Positions 52,190 through 61,521 of a stretch of 64,000 bases of DNA are shown here, in pieces. The stretch is from Chlamydiota bacterium (GTDB taxonomy: Bacteria > Auribacterota > Tritonobacteria > UBA1439). A program made the position numbers and the translations under genes. The stretch's first letter is position 1. Each line of letters opens with the position of its first letter. Location of the stretch: assembly GCA_012729785.1 (NCBI GenBank), contig JAAYCL010000044.1, positions 1-64,000 on the forward strand. The letters run 5' to 3'. Under the pieces are notes generated by a model, which ran no database searches, was not told the DNA's origin, and was given only the letters and a program-made list of their open reading frames with translations.

Positions 52190-54268
52190 GTGAACCGCCT
52201 GAGCATCTATCTCCTTTTCCTTGTCCTCGGCTTCGTCGCGGCGTTGGCCGTGCGGATCTCCTTCACCGACGACCTGTCGGGGATGGACCTCTCCTGCGGC
52301 AACTACGACGGGATGGAGTACCACTGGCTCGCCAAGAATCTTTGCCGGGGCAGGGGCCTGCGCACCTTCTCGGAGGGCGGGTTCGACTATCGACTGCTCC
52401 GCCCCCCGGGCTACCCGCTCTTCATCGCCGCGGTGTACTGCATCTCGGGGATGCAATTCCTCCACCTCAGGATCGCGGACGCCGTGCTCTCCGCCCTCAG
52501 CGCCGTTCTGGCCGCGCTCATCGCGCGCGAGCTCGCAGGGAGGAAGGCCGCCTGCATCGCCCTTCTCCTCGCGGCGCTCTACCGCCCGGCGGCCTTCTTC
52601 GCCACGCGCATCTTCTCGGAGAACCTCTTTTGCTTCCTGATGCTGCTCTCCCTCCTGCTCCTGATCCGCCGCGGGAACAGGCCGTGGGCATGCCTCATCG
52701 CGGGGGCGCTGTCGGGCGGGCTTGTGTTGACGAGGCCGGTGTGGCTCGGGGTGTTCCCATTCGTTCTCGCGTGGGTCGCCGCGGCGCGGGGCCGGCGGAT
52801 CGTGCGGTCGGCGTGCCTCCTGCTCGGCCTTGCGGCGGCGACGGCGCCGTGGGCGGCCTACTGCCGCCTGACGCTCGGCATGCCGGTTTCCCCTGTCATC
52901 TTCTCGTCGTTGCGGGGCCTGTACAACACCTGGCTGGCCTACAACCCCGAGGCGGGCGATTTCACGCAGCGAGGGCCCGAGGAGGGGCGGGAACTGGAGC
53001 ACGAGTGGGCGCAGTTGATGGCCCTTCGATTCAGGTATTGGCGGATGCCGGAGGCGGAGTACCTGGCGGCCGTCTCCGCGGAGACGTCGCGTTTCTTCCG
53101 GGCGGATCCGCGGCGGTGCCTCTCGCTCGGCGTGAAGAGGGTGTACCGCGCGTGGCTCGGTTCCGGCCTGCTTGACGGCCAGGGCACCGTCCTCCCCGAC
53201 ACGGGTGAGAATCCGTACGGGATCATATACTGGAAGAGACGGATCTTCGATCCGGCCGTGTACCTCGGCGACACGGAGATCATCGAGCAGCTCCCGTTCA
53301 GCAGGGAACTCCGCATCCTCGGCGTCCGCGTCCCGCTGCTCTCCTTCGAAGGGGCATTCTACCTCATGGCCCTCGCCCTCCTCGCCTGCGCGGCGCTCAA
53401 TGCGCGGCATCTCGCGGGGAAGACAGGAGAGGCGGTGCGAAGGTATTCCCTCTTCGTGCTGGTTGCCGCGGGGTACACGGCCGCCAACACGATCTCCGTC
53501 ACCATGCAGCGATTTCGCTTCCCGCTGGAATACCTTATGATCGTCGTCGCCGGGGCGGGGATCGCCTGCGCGCTCTCGCCGCTCTTCCGCTTTGTATGCG
53601 CGGGGCTTCGAACCCTCGGATTCCGGATCGCCGGCGAGCCGGAAGGCCCCCCCCGTCGGTTGGCGTGTCGAGTCGCGCCGAACGCAGCCCTGCTCGCCGG
53701 GGCGGCCGTCGCGGCGGCGCTCGCCGCGAGGTGCTCGTGGAATCTTCACGGTTTCCGCGAGGCGGTGAGGGCGCAGTGCGCCGTGCGCGTTTCGGATGCC
53801 GACATCGAGGCCCGGATGGGTCGGGGCGCGCGGGAGGGGGGAGGCGGGCCGGGGTACAGGGAGGTCTGGAAGCGGCAGGTGGAGGGCGCCGGAAACCTCG
53901 GCGGGATATTGGGAAAGGAGATCCTATGGCGGGGCGAGGCCACGTGGATTAACCCCCCCTCCCGGGCCGATTTCCAGGGCGAATACTACCTCCGTTCGGC
54001 GCAGGCGAGGTTCGTGTCGGAGATGGAGAACCCCGGCTTCTTCATGCTGATCGTGGATTCCTACCGCGACCCAGACTCCATCGGCTCGGGAAGGGCGGTC
54101 GTCGTTGCGCCCGGTGGAACGGTCGAACGGCTTGCGGAGGGGGACCACATAGCCGTGCTCGGCAGGCTCGGGGGCACCGATTTTGTCGAGGGATCGATCA
54201 TCGTATGCGCCGAGGAGATTCTTGTTTTGAGCGGAGGGCGCGCGCCACTCGGAGGGGAGCGCGGGTAG
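52190..54268 (+). CDS. GT39/PMT-like membrane glycosyltransferase with soluble C-terminal domain
   Basis: 692 aa from a GTG. The first periplasmic loop has NYDGMEYHWLAKNLCRGRGL and LLRPPGYPLFIAAVY, the ordinary start of many bacterial GT39-like enzymes. About eleven helices extend to residue 520, including VTMQRFRFPLEYLMIV. Residues about 540-692 form a soluble tail with GTVERLAEGDHIAVLGRLGG, which looks like a small OB-like domain. The next gene starts one base after the stop, so the two are one transcript. Acceptor and sugar unknown. Confidence 0.78.
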   Translation: MNRLSIYLLFLVLGFVAALAVRISFTDDLSGMDLSCGNYDGMEYHWLAKNLCRGRGLRTFSEGGFDYRLLRPPGYPLFIAAVYCISGMQFLHLRIADAVLSALSAVLAALIARELAGRKAACIALLLAALYRPAAFFATRIFSENLFCFLMLLSLLLLIRRGNRPWACLIAGALSGGLVLTRPVWLGVFPFVLAWVAAARGRRIVRSACLLLGLAAATAPWAAYCRLTLGMPVSPVIFSSLRGLYNTWLAYNPEAGDFTQRGPEEGRELEHEWAQLMALRFRYWRMPEAEYLAAVSAETSRFFRADPRRCLSLGVKRVYRAWLGSGLLDGQGTVLPDTGENPYGIIYWKRRIFDPAVYLGDTEIIEQLPFSRELRILGVRVPLLSFEGAFYLMALALLACAALNARHLAGKTGEAVRRYSLFVLVAAGYTAANTISVTMQRFRFPLEYLMIVVAGAGIACALSPLFRFVCAGLRTLGFRIAGEPEGPPRRLACRVAPNAALLAGAAVAAALAARCSWNLHGFREAVRAQCAVRVSDADIEARMGRGAREGGGGPGYREVWKRQVEGAGNLGGILGKEILWRGEATWINPPSRADFQGEYYLRSAQARFVSEMENPGFFMLIVDSYRDPDSIGSGRAVVVAPGGTVERLAEGDHIAVLGRLGGTDFVEGSIIVCAEEILVLSGGRAPLGGERG

Positions 54269-54269
54269 T

Positions 54270-56438
54270 ATGAACACGACAGCGAGAAGACACGCATGCC
54301 TCCTCCTCCTCCTCGTTCTGGTGGTGCTGTGCCATGCCCTCTGCAATTGGCGCTACCTCGCCGGCGATCTCTATCCCCAGCAGAAGGACGTTGCGGCGCA
54401 CCTCAAGGTGTGCACGAAGTATCTCCTCCAGTCGAGGGACGCGATCCGCAGCGGCGCACCCCTGCTGGAGCGCTTCACGAGACTCGCCTCGCTCTTCCAC
54501 CAGGAGAGCATACCGGTGGAGCACATATGGATTTGGCCCCGTCTTACCTACGTGGTGACCGCGCCAGCTGCGGCCATCTGGGGTCTGACGCCGCGGGTGA
54601 TCATCCTCTCGAACATCGTCTGGCTTGCGGTACTGCTCCTGTCGGTTTTCTCCATCGGATCGCGGTGCATGAGCCCCGAAGCGGGATTCATGGCGGCGCT
54701 CATCACCTCGTTGTTTCCCGCGACCTACGGCCTCTCAAGGAATTACGGTCTCGACTTCTCCCTGATGGGGATTGCCGCGCTCGCCGTCTACTGGCTTATC
54801 AGGACGGAGGCCTTTTCCCGGAGGGCTCCGTCGATCGTCTTCGGTTGCGTGTTCGGCATCGGGCTTCTGGTGAAGGTGCAGCTTCTCATCTTCCTCTGCG
54901 GCCCGCTCCTCTTCGCGCTCGTGTGCGGGTGGCGTCGGTCGCGCGATCGGGGGATCACCGCCGGGAGGGTGTTCGCGAACGTCGCGCTCGCGGGTCTCGC
55001 CGCGCTGCTTCTCTCGATTCCATTCTGGTGGGGAAACATCGACAACATCGCGGCGGTGTTCATCCGGCACGCCGAGGCGCGCGACGGCATCGACCCGCAC
55101 CACCTCTCCGTGCCCGTGATGAGCGCCCGATACTTCGCATACTACCTCGTGGCGGCGATCGTCTACGTTTCGCCGCCGCTGTTCGCGCTCGGGGTTCTGC
55201 TCCTCCCGGTGTTCATCCTCTCCCGCTTCAAGGCGAGGGCGGTCGTACTCCTCTGGGCTCTTGTGCCGTACGCGATGTTCACCCTCATCGAGTTGAAGTA
55301 CTCCGTATTCTATCTGTCGAGCCTCCCCGCGGTCGGCGTGGTCATCGGTGCGGGGCTCGCGTCCCTCAGGACGAGGGCGCTGAAGTACTTTCTGTGTGCC
55401 GCCGCCGCTGGGTGGGGCCTCATCCACTTTCTGCAACTCTCGTTCGCCGTTGGCCCTCCGCCATACAGAGGTTGCAGGCCGTATTCGAGCGATGCTTTGC
55501 GTGCGGACGGCTACCCCGTTTGGGCGCACCCGGCCTTCCCCAACAACCTGGAGAGGGTCGCGCGGAGGTTTATCGAAGAGATCGGCTCCCACGAACGAGG
55601 GAACAGGTATGTGCGGATCGGCGTCTGCGAATTCGAGTATTCGAACAAGGATTACCTGCTCGTCGACTCGCTCGAATACTTCATGGAGTCGGTGAATCCC
55701 GCTGTCTATGTGTTCCGGAGCCACTTTTCAACCGACTCGTTCCTGGAGTGCATGGACAGTTTCAACTACCTCGTTGTCCTGGAGGAGGGAGACAAGCCTA
55801 TGCCGGACTTCCGGCGGTTTGAGGAGTACTTCAGCAACGGCAGCGGCGCCTCTCTCTGCGCGAAGTATCTGAATGGTCCCGCGACCCTCGCGCGACTCAT
55901 CGAGAGCTACCGAAGGTACGAACTCCTCGACCGCGAGCTATTGTACCCTGACGGCGTCAGCGCGTTCCTGATGCGAAAGCCCCCCTTCCCCGTGGAGGAC
56001 GACGCCGTCATCCCCGCCGCGCATCTGGTGAGCGCCAACGTCTTCATCGCCTGGCCCCGGATCGGCGTGGACGAACGGCTGCGGCGCCCTCCGACGATCG
56101 GCGACTACGACGTCCTCTTCCCGTACGACCTCGAGTTCCCGCTCGTGCCGCCCGCCCGCCGGGACCCGTCCGAGCCCTACTTCGCCCGGTACCGCCTCTC
56201 CTTTGAGCGGGGAGGGACGTACGCGCTTTCCATCAAACTCAAGGATCGGGAGGCGTCGCCTCCTCGTGCCTCCGTGAACGGGAAGCCCGTCATCGGACGC
56301 CATCCGCGGGAAGCGAACGGCGGGATGAAGCGCATCGGATCGTTCCGCGTTCAGGCGGGGGTGGGCGAGGTGGAGCTCCTCGGGGACGAGTATTTTTCCG
56401 TCACAGAGCAGCTTCGAATCACGAGGGAGGGGGAGTAG
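54270..56438 (+). CDS. GT39-like polytopic membrane protein with large soluble domain
   Basis: 722 aa. About twelve helices in residues 8-400. The early loop YPQQKDVAAHLKVCTKYLL has a Lys-Asp-His pattern rather than Asp-Glu. Then LSRNYGLDFSLMGIAALAVYWL and LVKVQLLIFLCGPLLF follow the GT39 pattern of other bacterial members. Residues about 410-722 are extracytoplasmic, ending in a beta-rich part (RYRLSFERGGTYALSIKLKD). It begins one base after the preceding stop. Convergent with the gene at 56475. Confidence 0.72.
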   Translation: MNTTARRHACLLLLLVLVVLCHALCNWRYLAGDLYPQQKDVAAHLKVCTKYLLQSRDAIRSGAPLLERFTRLASLFHQESIPVEHIWIWPRLTYVVTAPAAAIWGLTPRVIILSNIVWLAVLLLSVFSIGSRCMSPEAGFMAALITSLFPATYGLSRNYGLDFSLMGIAALAVYWLIRTEAFSRRAPSIVFGCVFGIGLLVKVQLLIFLCGPLLFALVCGWRRSRDRGITAGRVFANVALAGLAALLLSIPFWWGNIDNIAAVFIRHAEARDGIDPHHLSVPVMSARYFAYYLVAAIVYVSPPLFALGVLLLPVFILSRFKARAVVLLWALVPYAMFTLIELKYSVFYLSSLPAVGVVIGAGLASLRTRALKYFLCAAAAGWGLIHFLQLSFAVGPPPYRGCRPYSSDALRADGYPVWAHPAFPNNLERVARRFIEEIGSHERGNRYVRIGVCEFEYSNKDYLLVDSLEYFMESVNPAVYVFRSHFSTDSFLECMDSFNYLVVLEEGDKPMPDFRRFEEYFSNGSGASLCAKYLNGPATLARLIESYRRYELLDRELLYPDGVSAFLMRKPPFPVEDDAVIPAAHLVSANVFIAWPRIGVDERLRRPPTIGDYDVLFPYDLEFPLVPPARRDPSEPYFARYRLSFERGGTYALSIKLKDREASPPRASVNGKPVIGRHPREANGGMKRIGSFRVQAGVGEVELLGDEYFSVTEQLRITREGE

Positions 56439-56474
56439 TTCCCGGCGATCCGCCTGTGGGGGTATGGCGCACGA

Positions 56475-58127
56475 TCACTGGCTTCCCTGCCGCGGCGGGT
56501 TCATGATCCTCTCGGAGTATTCGATGCACCTCTGCCGCCACCGCTCAAGCTCTCCCATCTCATCGGCTGGATCGAACGTCCGCTCGCGTTCCTCCGGCGT
56601 GGGAAGGTCGAGGTCCGCGGGCGTCATGAGAGGGTAGCGCCGCCGGTAGTCGGTATAGAGGCCGGGGTCGCATGCTGTGGAGAGATCCTTTCTGAACTGG
56701 CGCAGCACCGCCTCCCGCTGCGCGACGAGCGGGCCGGGAGCGAACGGTTTCTGCGCGCGCCACATATCCGGTGCGCCGATGATGTAGGCGCGGAATGCCA
56801 TCATCAGGTAGAAATTCCACAGCACGAGGATGACGACGGCCGCTCTCAGGGCGAGCCAAGCCGCCCTCCCGCGCCGCGCGAGCATGAAGACGACCGACAG
56901 GCCGTACGCGAACACGAACGTGTAGTCGGACTGGTACCGCGCGCCGAACGAATTGCCCATGTGCCACCCCGGAAAGCAGCCCGAGAACCATACGTCCGCG
57001 AGAAGGATGTAGCAGCAGATCCACGGCCACGGCGACGCGCGCCCTTCCCGCCTGATCCCCAGGATCATTCCCGCCGTGGCGACCAGTGCGAGGGGCGTCC
57101 AGACGAAGAGCCCGCAGAGGGGACTGAACAGCACATGGAGGAAAAACTTTGAGTACGGGTACAGGGGTTCCCTGAAGCGCCCGTAGGTGTTGAGCAGCCA
57201 CTCGCCGTACATGGACCGCCACACGAGCATTTGCGGGAGAAACCCGATGATGTACCCCGCGCCGATGACGCCGAGGGAGGAGAGCGCGCTGGGCCGGAAG
57301 CCCCGCCCGATGCCCGTCCCTTCGCGCGCGCGCCGCCACCCCTCGTGGACACACGCGATGAGGGGGACGGGCATGATCAGCAGATTGTTGAACCTGATCG
57401 AACAGCAGACCCCCCCGGAAATCCCGACCAGAAGCGGCAGGAGAGGGCGAAAGGTGCCCCCCGCGCGCCCTTTCAGGTCCTCGTGCCACCGGGCGCAGAG
57501 GAGGAGGTAGAGAGTGACCCCTGCGAACGAGATGACGTGCGTCCAGGCGTTCTGGAAGATGAGGTAGAAGCCGAGGGAGAGGCCGAGGACCGTGGCCGCC
57601 ACCGCCGCGGCGGCGACCTTCGGGGGCCTTCCGAGCCGCCGGAGCAGTGCGTACCCGGCTGCGATCCCGGCGAACGACCAGGAGAGCATCCCGAGCTTGT
57701 ACGCCCAGAGGTAGACCGCCGCGAACCGGTGCACCTCCGGGCCCCCGCACGATTCGTAGAGCGACGCCGCAAGCCGGGCGGCGAGGAGGAACGGGAGGGT
57801 CAGGAGCGCGGTCCCGAAACCGACCTTCGAGTGCATCGGCATGTCGGGCTGGGCGAAATAGTCGCCGTAGTAGAGGCCGTTCATTAATTTCCCTACAGGG
57901 CCGAAGGCGATGAACCTGAACTGGTCGGTGAGGTCCGCGTCCCCGTCGAACGCGAGCGAGTGGGCGAAGGCGTAGTAGAACGCCTCGTCCGACCACTGCA
58001 AAAACGGAACGACGACCTCCGCGTTGCGTCTCTCGAGGAAGTTGAGGAGGTCGATATGGGCGACGGCGGCAAAGAGGAGCGCGAGAACTACCCCCGCACC
58101 CCGTTTCTCCGTGAGCCAGCGGGCCAT
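56475..58127 (-). CDS. GT39-like polytopic membrane protein
   Basis: 550 aa from the ATG at 58127. The longer frame to 58160 was rejected because its ATG lies inside the -10 box. The first loop holds LQWSDEAFYYAFAHSLAFDG, with the Asp-Glu pair typical of GT-C enzymes, and PMHSKVGFGTALLTLPFLL follows. About twelve helices. The C-terminal 80 residues are soluble and rich in charged residues. It is transcribed alone and is divergent from the ADP-ribosylglycohydrolase-like gene. No strong ribosome binding site is seen. Confidence 0.78.
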   Translation of the reverse strand: MARWLTEKRGAGVVLALLFAAVAHIDLLNFLERRNAEVVVPFLQWSDEAFYYAFAHSLAFDGDADLTDQFRFIAFGPVGKLMNGLYYGDYFAQPDMPMHSKVGFGTALLTLPFLLAARLAASLYESCGGPEVHRFAAVYLWAYKLGMLSWSFAGIAAGYALLRRLGRPPKVAAAAVAATVLGLSLGFYLIFQNAWTHVISFAGVTLYLLLCARWHEDLKGRAGGTFRPLLPLLVGISGGVCCSIRFNNLLIMPVPLIACVHEGWRRAREGTGIGRGFRPSALSSLGVIGAGYIIGFLPQMLVWRSMYGEWLLNTYGRFREPLYPYSKFFLHVLFSPLCGLFVWTPLALVATAGMILGIRREGRASPWPWICCYILLADVWFSGCFPGWHMGNSFGARYQSDYTFVFAYGLSVVFMLARRGRAAWLALRAAVVILVLWNFYLMMAFRAYIIGAPDMWRAQKPFAPGPLVAQREAVLRQFRKDLSTACDPGLYTDYRRRYPLMTPADLDLPTPEERERTFDPADEMGELERWRQRCIEYSERIMNPPRQGSQ

Positions 58128-58155
58128 GATGTCCAATCCCCTAAGGCAGGGCCTT

Positions 58156-58184
58156 ATCATAGCACACAGCCGGTGCTACATTAA
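58156..58184 (-). promoter_or_regulatory. Promoter of the 58127-56475 gene
   Basis: On the minus strand TTAATG, 17-base spacer ending in TGC, then TATGAT. Both an extended -10 and a fair -35 are present. The leader to the ATG at 58127 is about 20-25 bases. Confidence 0.65.
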
Positions 58185-58216
58185 GGGCCGGGTCAATGGC
58201 TGCGGTTGCGGCCCGA

Positions 58217-58225
58217 TGGTATACT
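58217..58225 (+). promoter_or_regulatory. Extended -10 promoter of the gene at 58232, predicted leaderless
   Basis: TGG-TATACT, then six bases (GTTCGC) and the ATG. There is no ribosome binding site. Confidence 0.65.
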
Positions 58226-58231
58226 GTTCGC

Positions 58232-60433
58232 ATGAGACGGTCCACGCGTGTGCTCTGCCTCCTCCTGTTCGTCGGGGGTTTTCTCGCCGCGCCCCCTCCC
58301 ACCGGATGCGCCGGCGCGAAAACGTTCTCCATCTCCAGGTCCGACTATCTCGAGAAGGTGCACGGCTGGTGGATGGGGAAGCTGATCGGCGTGACGCTCG
58401 GGGGGCCGTTCGAGTTCCGCATGCCCTGGCCGCCGAAGGAGGTCACGGGCTACGTCTTCGACGCCCCCGTAGCCGATTACTTCGGCGACAACGACGACCT
58501 GTACGTCGGCATGGCGTACCTGCTCGCCCTCGATCGGCACGGGGCCGGGGTGACGCAGGTACAGATGGCAGCCGAGTTTTTCCGCCGTCTGGAGCCGCGA
58601 CGCCTCTGGATGGCGAATCAGCGCGCGTATATGAACCTCGCCGCCGGGCTCGCCCCTCCGAAGACCGGCCACCCGGTTTTCAACGAATGCTCCTGGGCAA
58701 TCGACGCGCAGATAGAAAACGACGTCTGGGGCGTCGTCTGTCCCGGGATGATCGACACCGCCTGCCGTTATGCCGACCTCGCCGCGCATGTCACCAACCA
58801 CGCCGACGGGGCGTACGGCGGTCTCTTCACGGCGGCACTGGCGAGCGGCGCCTTCGCGGAACGCGATGTCGAAACGCTCGTCGAAACGGCGCTCGCGAAA
58901 CTGCCCCCCTCCTGCGACTACGCGGAGGCCGTGCGGGACGTCATCGCATGGCATCGGGAGGAACCCGGCGACTGGAAGAAGACGCGGGAGCGGATCCGGA
59001 GTAAGTGGCAGGTGGAGAGGGGGCACAGGGACGAGTCGGCGGTGGTCAACGGCGCGGCCGTCGTGACGGCGCTGCTCTATGGCGGCGGTGATTTCGATAC
59101 AACCGTCAGGATAGGGACAATGGCGGGGTGGGATACCGATTGCAACGCGGCGTCGGCGGGGGGGATCCTCGGGATCATCCTCGGTGCCAAAGGGATCCCG
59201 CCACAATGGAACATCTTCCACGACCGCTACAAGAATATCTCGCTTCGAAACCTCCCGATGTGGATGACGATCACGGGGCTCGCCGAGTGGACCGCCGCGC
59301 TCGGGGAGAGGACGATTGCCGCGCACGGCGGGCGGCTCGACGGCGACCGCCTCGTGATCCCGCGGAGGAAGCCGGCCACCCCGTGTGCGGCGGGGACGTC
59401 CGTGCCCGGCGGTCCGCGCCGGGATGAGGAGTGGAATCCCCTCCGCGTCGAGAAGCTCGCGCTCGACCTTCGGCTCTGGAATCCCGATCTGGATCTTTGG
59501 AACTGCATCGCCGACGGGACGACGGGTCTGAGCCGGGAGTTCAAGGGGAAACGGCACGTCTTCAGGACGGTCCCGGGCCCGACGCAGGGGCCGTGCGTGC
59601 TGATCTTTCCGGACGTCGCCCCTCCAGATGGGCGAGAGGAGATTTTGCTGGAGATCTCCGCGTGCAGCGGCGACGCCCCCTGGGACCTCTCCGTGGCGGC
59701 GGGGGAGAGGGAATTGGGGCGCGTCAGAGTGGGGAAGGAAGCCCCGGCGGGGTTTCGGGCGACCACGATTGTGCCGCGCCGCGGCGAGGATATCATCCTG
59801 TACCCGGCGGAGGACGGCTCCACCTACCTCGACCAGAAGCTCACCCGCCTCGCCCAGCCGTCGCCGTCATTCAACCCGGCGGCGAAACCCGTCCCGCTCC
59901 GCATCCGCTCCGCGCAGAACAATGTGAACCTCTTCAGATATGGCGGGAAGTGCCCTCCGGGCAAGCCCGAGATACGCGCGTACTACATCCTCACGGAGTG
60001 GACGGACAGCCCCTATCCCGTCGCCTGGCTCTCCCCCGGCGACCCACATCCGTACGGCTGCTACTGGCCGAAGGAACACGTCCCCGACCTCCCCCTCCAG
60101 GAGCCCAAGCAGATCAAGTTGAGGATACAGGCCGAAGAGGAACTTCCCGCCATACCCGAGGGGGGAAAGTTCGTCCTCGTGCACGATGAGGGCAACGCGA
60201 CGGTGATCTCGCTTCCGCGGGTATCCACGAAGCCGACGCCGTGGCACCGGCTGCGCTTCGATCTCACGCCGTACCTGGCGTTGCGGCCGCGGGTCGAGGT
60301 CCGGAGCACGCCGGCCGTCGGGGAAGGGAGGGGGGAGGCGTTCTGGGAGTACGTCAGGATTGTCAGGAGGCCCGTCTCCACCGTGGACGGCGGCGCAAAC
60401 GGTCAAACCCCTTCCGACCGCCGGCAGAGGTAG
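58232..60433 (+). CDS. Secreted ADP-ribosylglycohydrolase-fold protein
   Basis: 733 aa. A signal peptide is at residues 1-28 (LCLLLFVGGFLAAPPPTGC), with a doubtful lipobox. Residues 35-370 match the ADP-ribosylglycohydrolase (DraG/ARH) fold: GKLIGVTLGGPFE, the metal-binding YFGDNDDLYVGMAYLLAL, HADGAYGGLFTAAL, and the late metal site WDTDCNAASAGGILGIILGA. Residues about 400-733 form beta-rich domains of unknown family. Because it is exported, the substrate is unlikely to be intracellular ADP-ribosylated protein; related secreted members are suspected glycosidases. It overlaps the end of the convergent radical SAM gene by 31 bases. Confidence 0.84.
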   Translation: MRRSTRVLCLLLFVGGFLAAPPPTGCAGAKTFSISRSDYLEKVHGWWMGKLIGVTLGGPFEFRMPWPPKEVTGYVFDAPVADYFGDNDDLYVGMAYLLALDRHGAGVTQVQMAAEFFRRLEPRRLWMANQRAYMNLAAGLAPPKTGHPVFNECSWAIDAQIENDVWGVVCPGMIDTACRYADLAAHVTNHADGAYGGLFTAALASGAFAERDVETLVETALAKLPPSCDYAEAVRDVIAWHREEPGDWKKTRERIRSKWQVERGHRDESAVVNGAAVVTALLYGGGDFDTTVRIGTMAGWDTDCNAASAGGILGIILGAKGIPPQWNIFHDRYKNISLRNLPMWMTITGLAEWTAALGERTIAAHGGRLDGDRLVIPRRKPATPCAAGTSVPGGPRRDEEWNPLRVEKLALDLRLWNPDLDLWNCIADGTTGLSREFKGKRHVFRTVPGPTQGPCVLIFPDVAPPDGREEILLEISACSGDAPWDLSVAAGERELGRVRVGKEAPAGFRATTIVPRRGEDIILYPAEDGSTYLDQKLTRLAQPSPSFNPAAKPVPLRIRSAQNNVNLFRYGGKCPPGKPEIRAYYILTEWTDSPYPVAWLSPGDPHPYGCYWPKEHVPDLPLQEPKQIKLRIQAEEELPAIPEGGKFVLVHDEGNATVISLPRVSTKPTPWHRLRFDLTPYLALRPRVEVRSTPAVGEGRGEAFWEYVRIVRRPVSTVDGGANGQTPSDRRQR

Positions 60434-61497
60434 CAGACGCCGGCCCTCTCCCCGATCTGCGCGAGCCGTGCCCGGGTGCAGATCGCACGCGCGCTCGTGT
60501 AGAAGTCGTTGTTCCAGATGGCGCCGAAGCGCTCCTTCCGAAGATCGCCGAAGACGGCCTGCGGAAAGTTCGGGTAGTAGCAGCAGGGCGAGACGCTCCC
60601 GTCGCAGTTGATCGACGCCGATCGGTACAGCCAGGGACAGACCCGTTTGGCCCGCTCCGCGCGCAGGTCGACGCCCGCCTCCAGGTCATACTGGCGGTAG
60701 CGGGGGATCGTGGAGACCCACTTCTCGAGCAGGTCCCTCCTCGACGGATCGATGTTCCCGACGGGGGTGAAGGTCAGGTAATCCACCCCGATCTCCCGCG
60801 CCGTTTTTCGGGCAAGGTCGATCTGGTGTTCGTTGTGCCGCATCACGATGAACTTCCACTCCACCAGCGGCGCGCGGCGGCGGAGCCGCCGCTTCTTCTC
60901 CACGATCCGCACGATGTTCTCCCTGACGAGCCCGAAGTCCCCGCCGACGCGAAACTCCGCGTACGCCTGCTGATCCGCCCCGTCGAGCGAGACCTCCAGG
61001 TAGTCGAGGCCCGACTCGACGACCTCCTCCGCGAAGCCGTCCTTTGCGATGTTCAGGTTGGAGCTGATCATGGTGCCGAGGTTTCGTTCCCGCGCGTACC
61101 GTATCATCCGAAAGATGTCCGCGGCGAGGAACGGTTCCCCCTGCCCGTAGAGAAGGACGCAGAAGAGAAAGGGGGCGAGCTCGTCGATGAGCTGCGCGTA
61201 CAGGTCGAACGGCATCGAGCCGAGCACCGCCTTCTCCGCGCCCTTCACCTGGCAGTAGCCGGTGACCTGGGGGCAGAGCGGGCAGCGCAGATTGCAGCGG
61301 TTCGTCGGCTCCACCTTGATGAAGTACGGGAGACCGCGGAGCGTGCGCCTCCGCAGCAGCATCTCCGCCTCCACGAGGGCGATGTTGCGCAGCTTGGCGG
61401 GGGTCATGTGGCGCAGCGCGAGCCGGAGGAGGACCTTCAGCTTCCGCACGTCCTCCTGGACGTTCAACTGCACCGGATTCAATCGGTGTATCCGCAT
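60403..61497 (-). CDS. Radical SAM/SPASM enzyme
   Basis: 364 aa. The Fe-S motif is EPTNRCNLRCPLCPQ near residues 63-77. YGQGEPFLA and LDYLEVSLDGAD are typical of the family. The C-terminal SPASM cysteines are in NCDGSVSPCCYYPN and AGVCYLCRR. The N-terminal 60 residues are helical and basic. Substrate unknown; the context suggests a glycan or lipid intermediate. The upstream radical SAM gene ends 24 bases before its start, and the two are probably co-transcribed. Confidence 0.87.
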   Translation of the reverse strand: MRIHRLNPVQLNVQEDVRKLKVLLRLALRHMTPAKLRNIALVEAEMLLRRRTLRGLPYFIKVEPTNRCNLRCPLCPQVTGYCQVKGAEKAVLGSMPFDLYAQLIDELAPFLFCVLLYGQGEPFLAADIFRMIRYARERNLGTMISSNLNIAKDGFAEEVVESGLDYLEVSLDGADQQAYAEFRVGGDFGLVRENIVRIVEKKRRLRRRAPLVEWKFIVMRHNEHQIDLARKTAREIGVDYLTFTPVGNIDPSRRDLLEKWVSTIPRYRQYDLEAGVDLRAERAKRVCPWLYRSASINCDGSVSPCCYYPNFPQAVFGDLRKERFGAIWNNDFYTSARAICTRARLAQIGERAGVCYLCRRSEGV

Positions 61498-61521
61498 GGG
61501 GCGTGCCCGGCGCCGTCCGCC

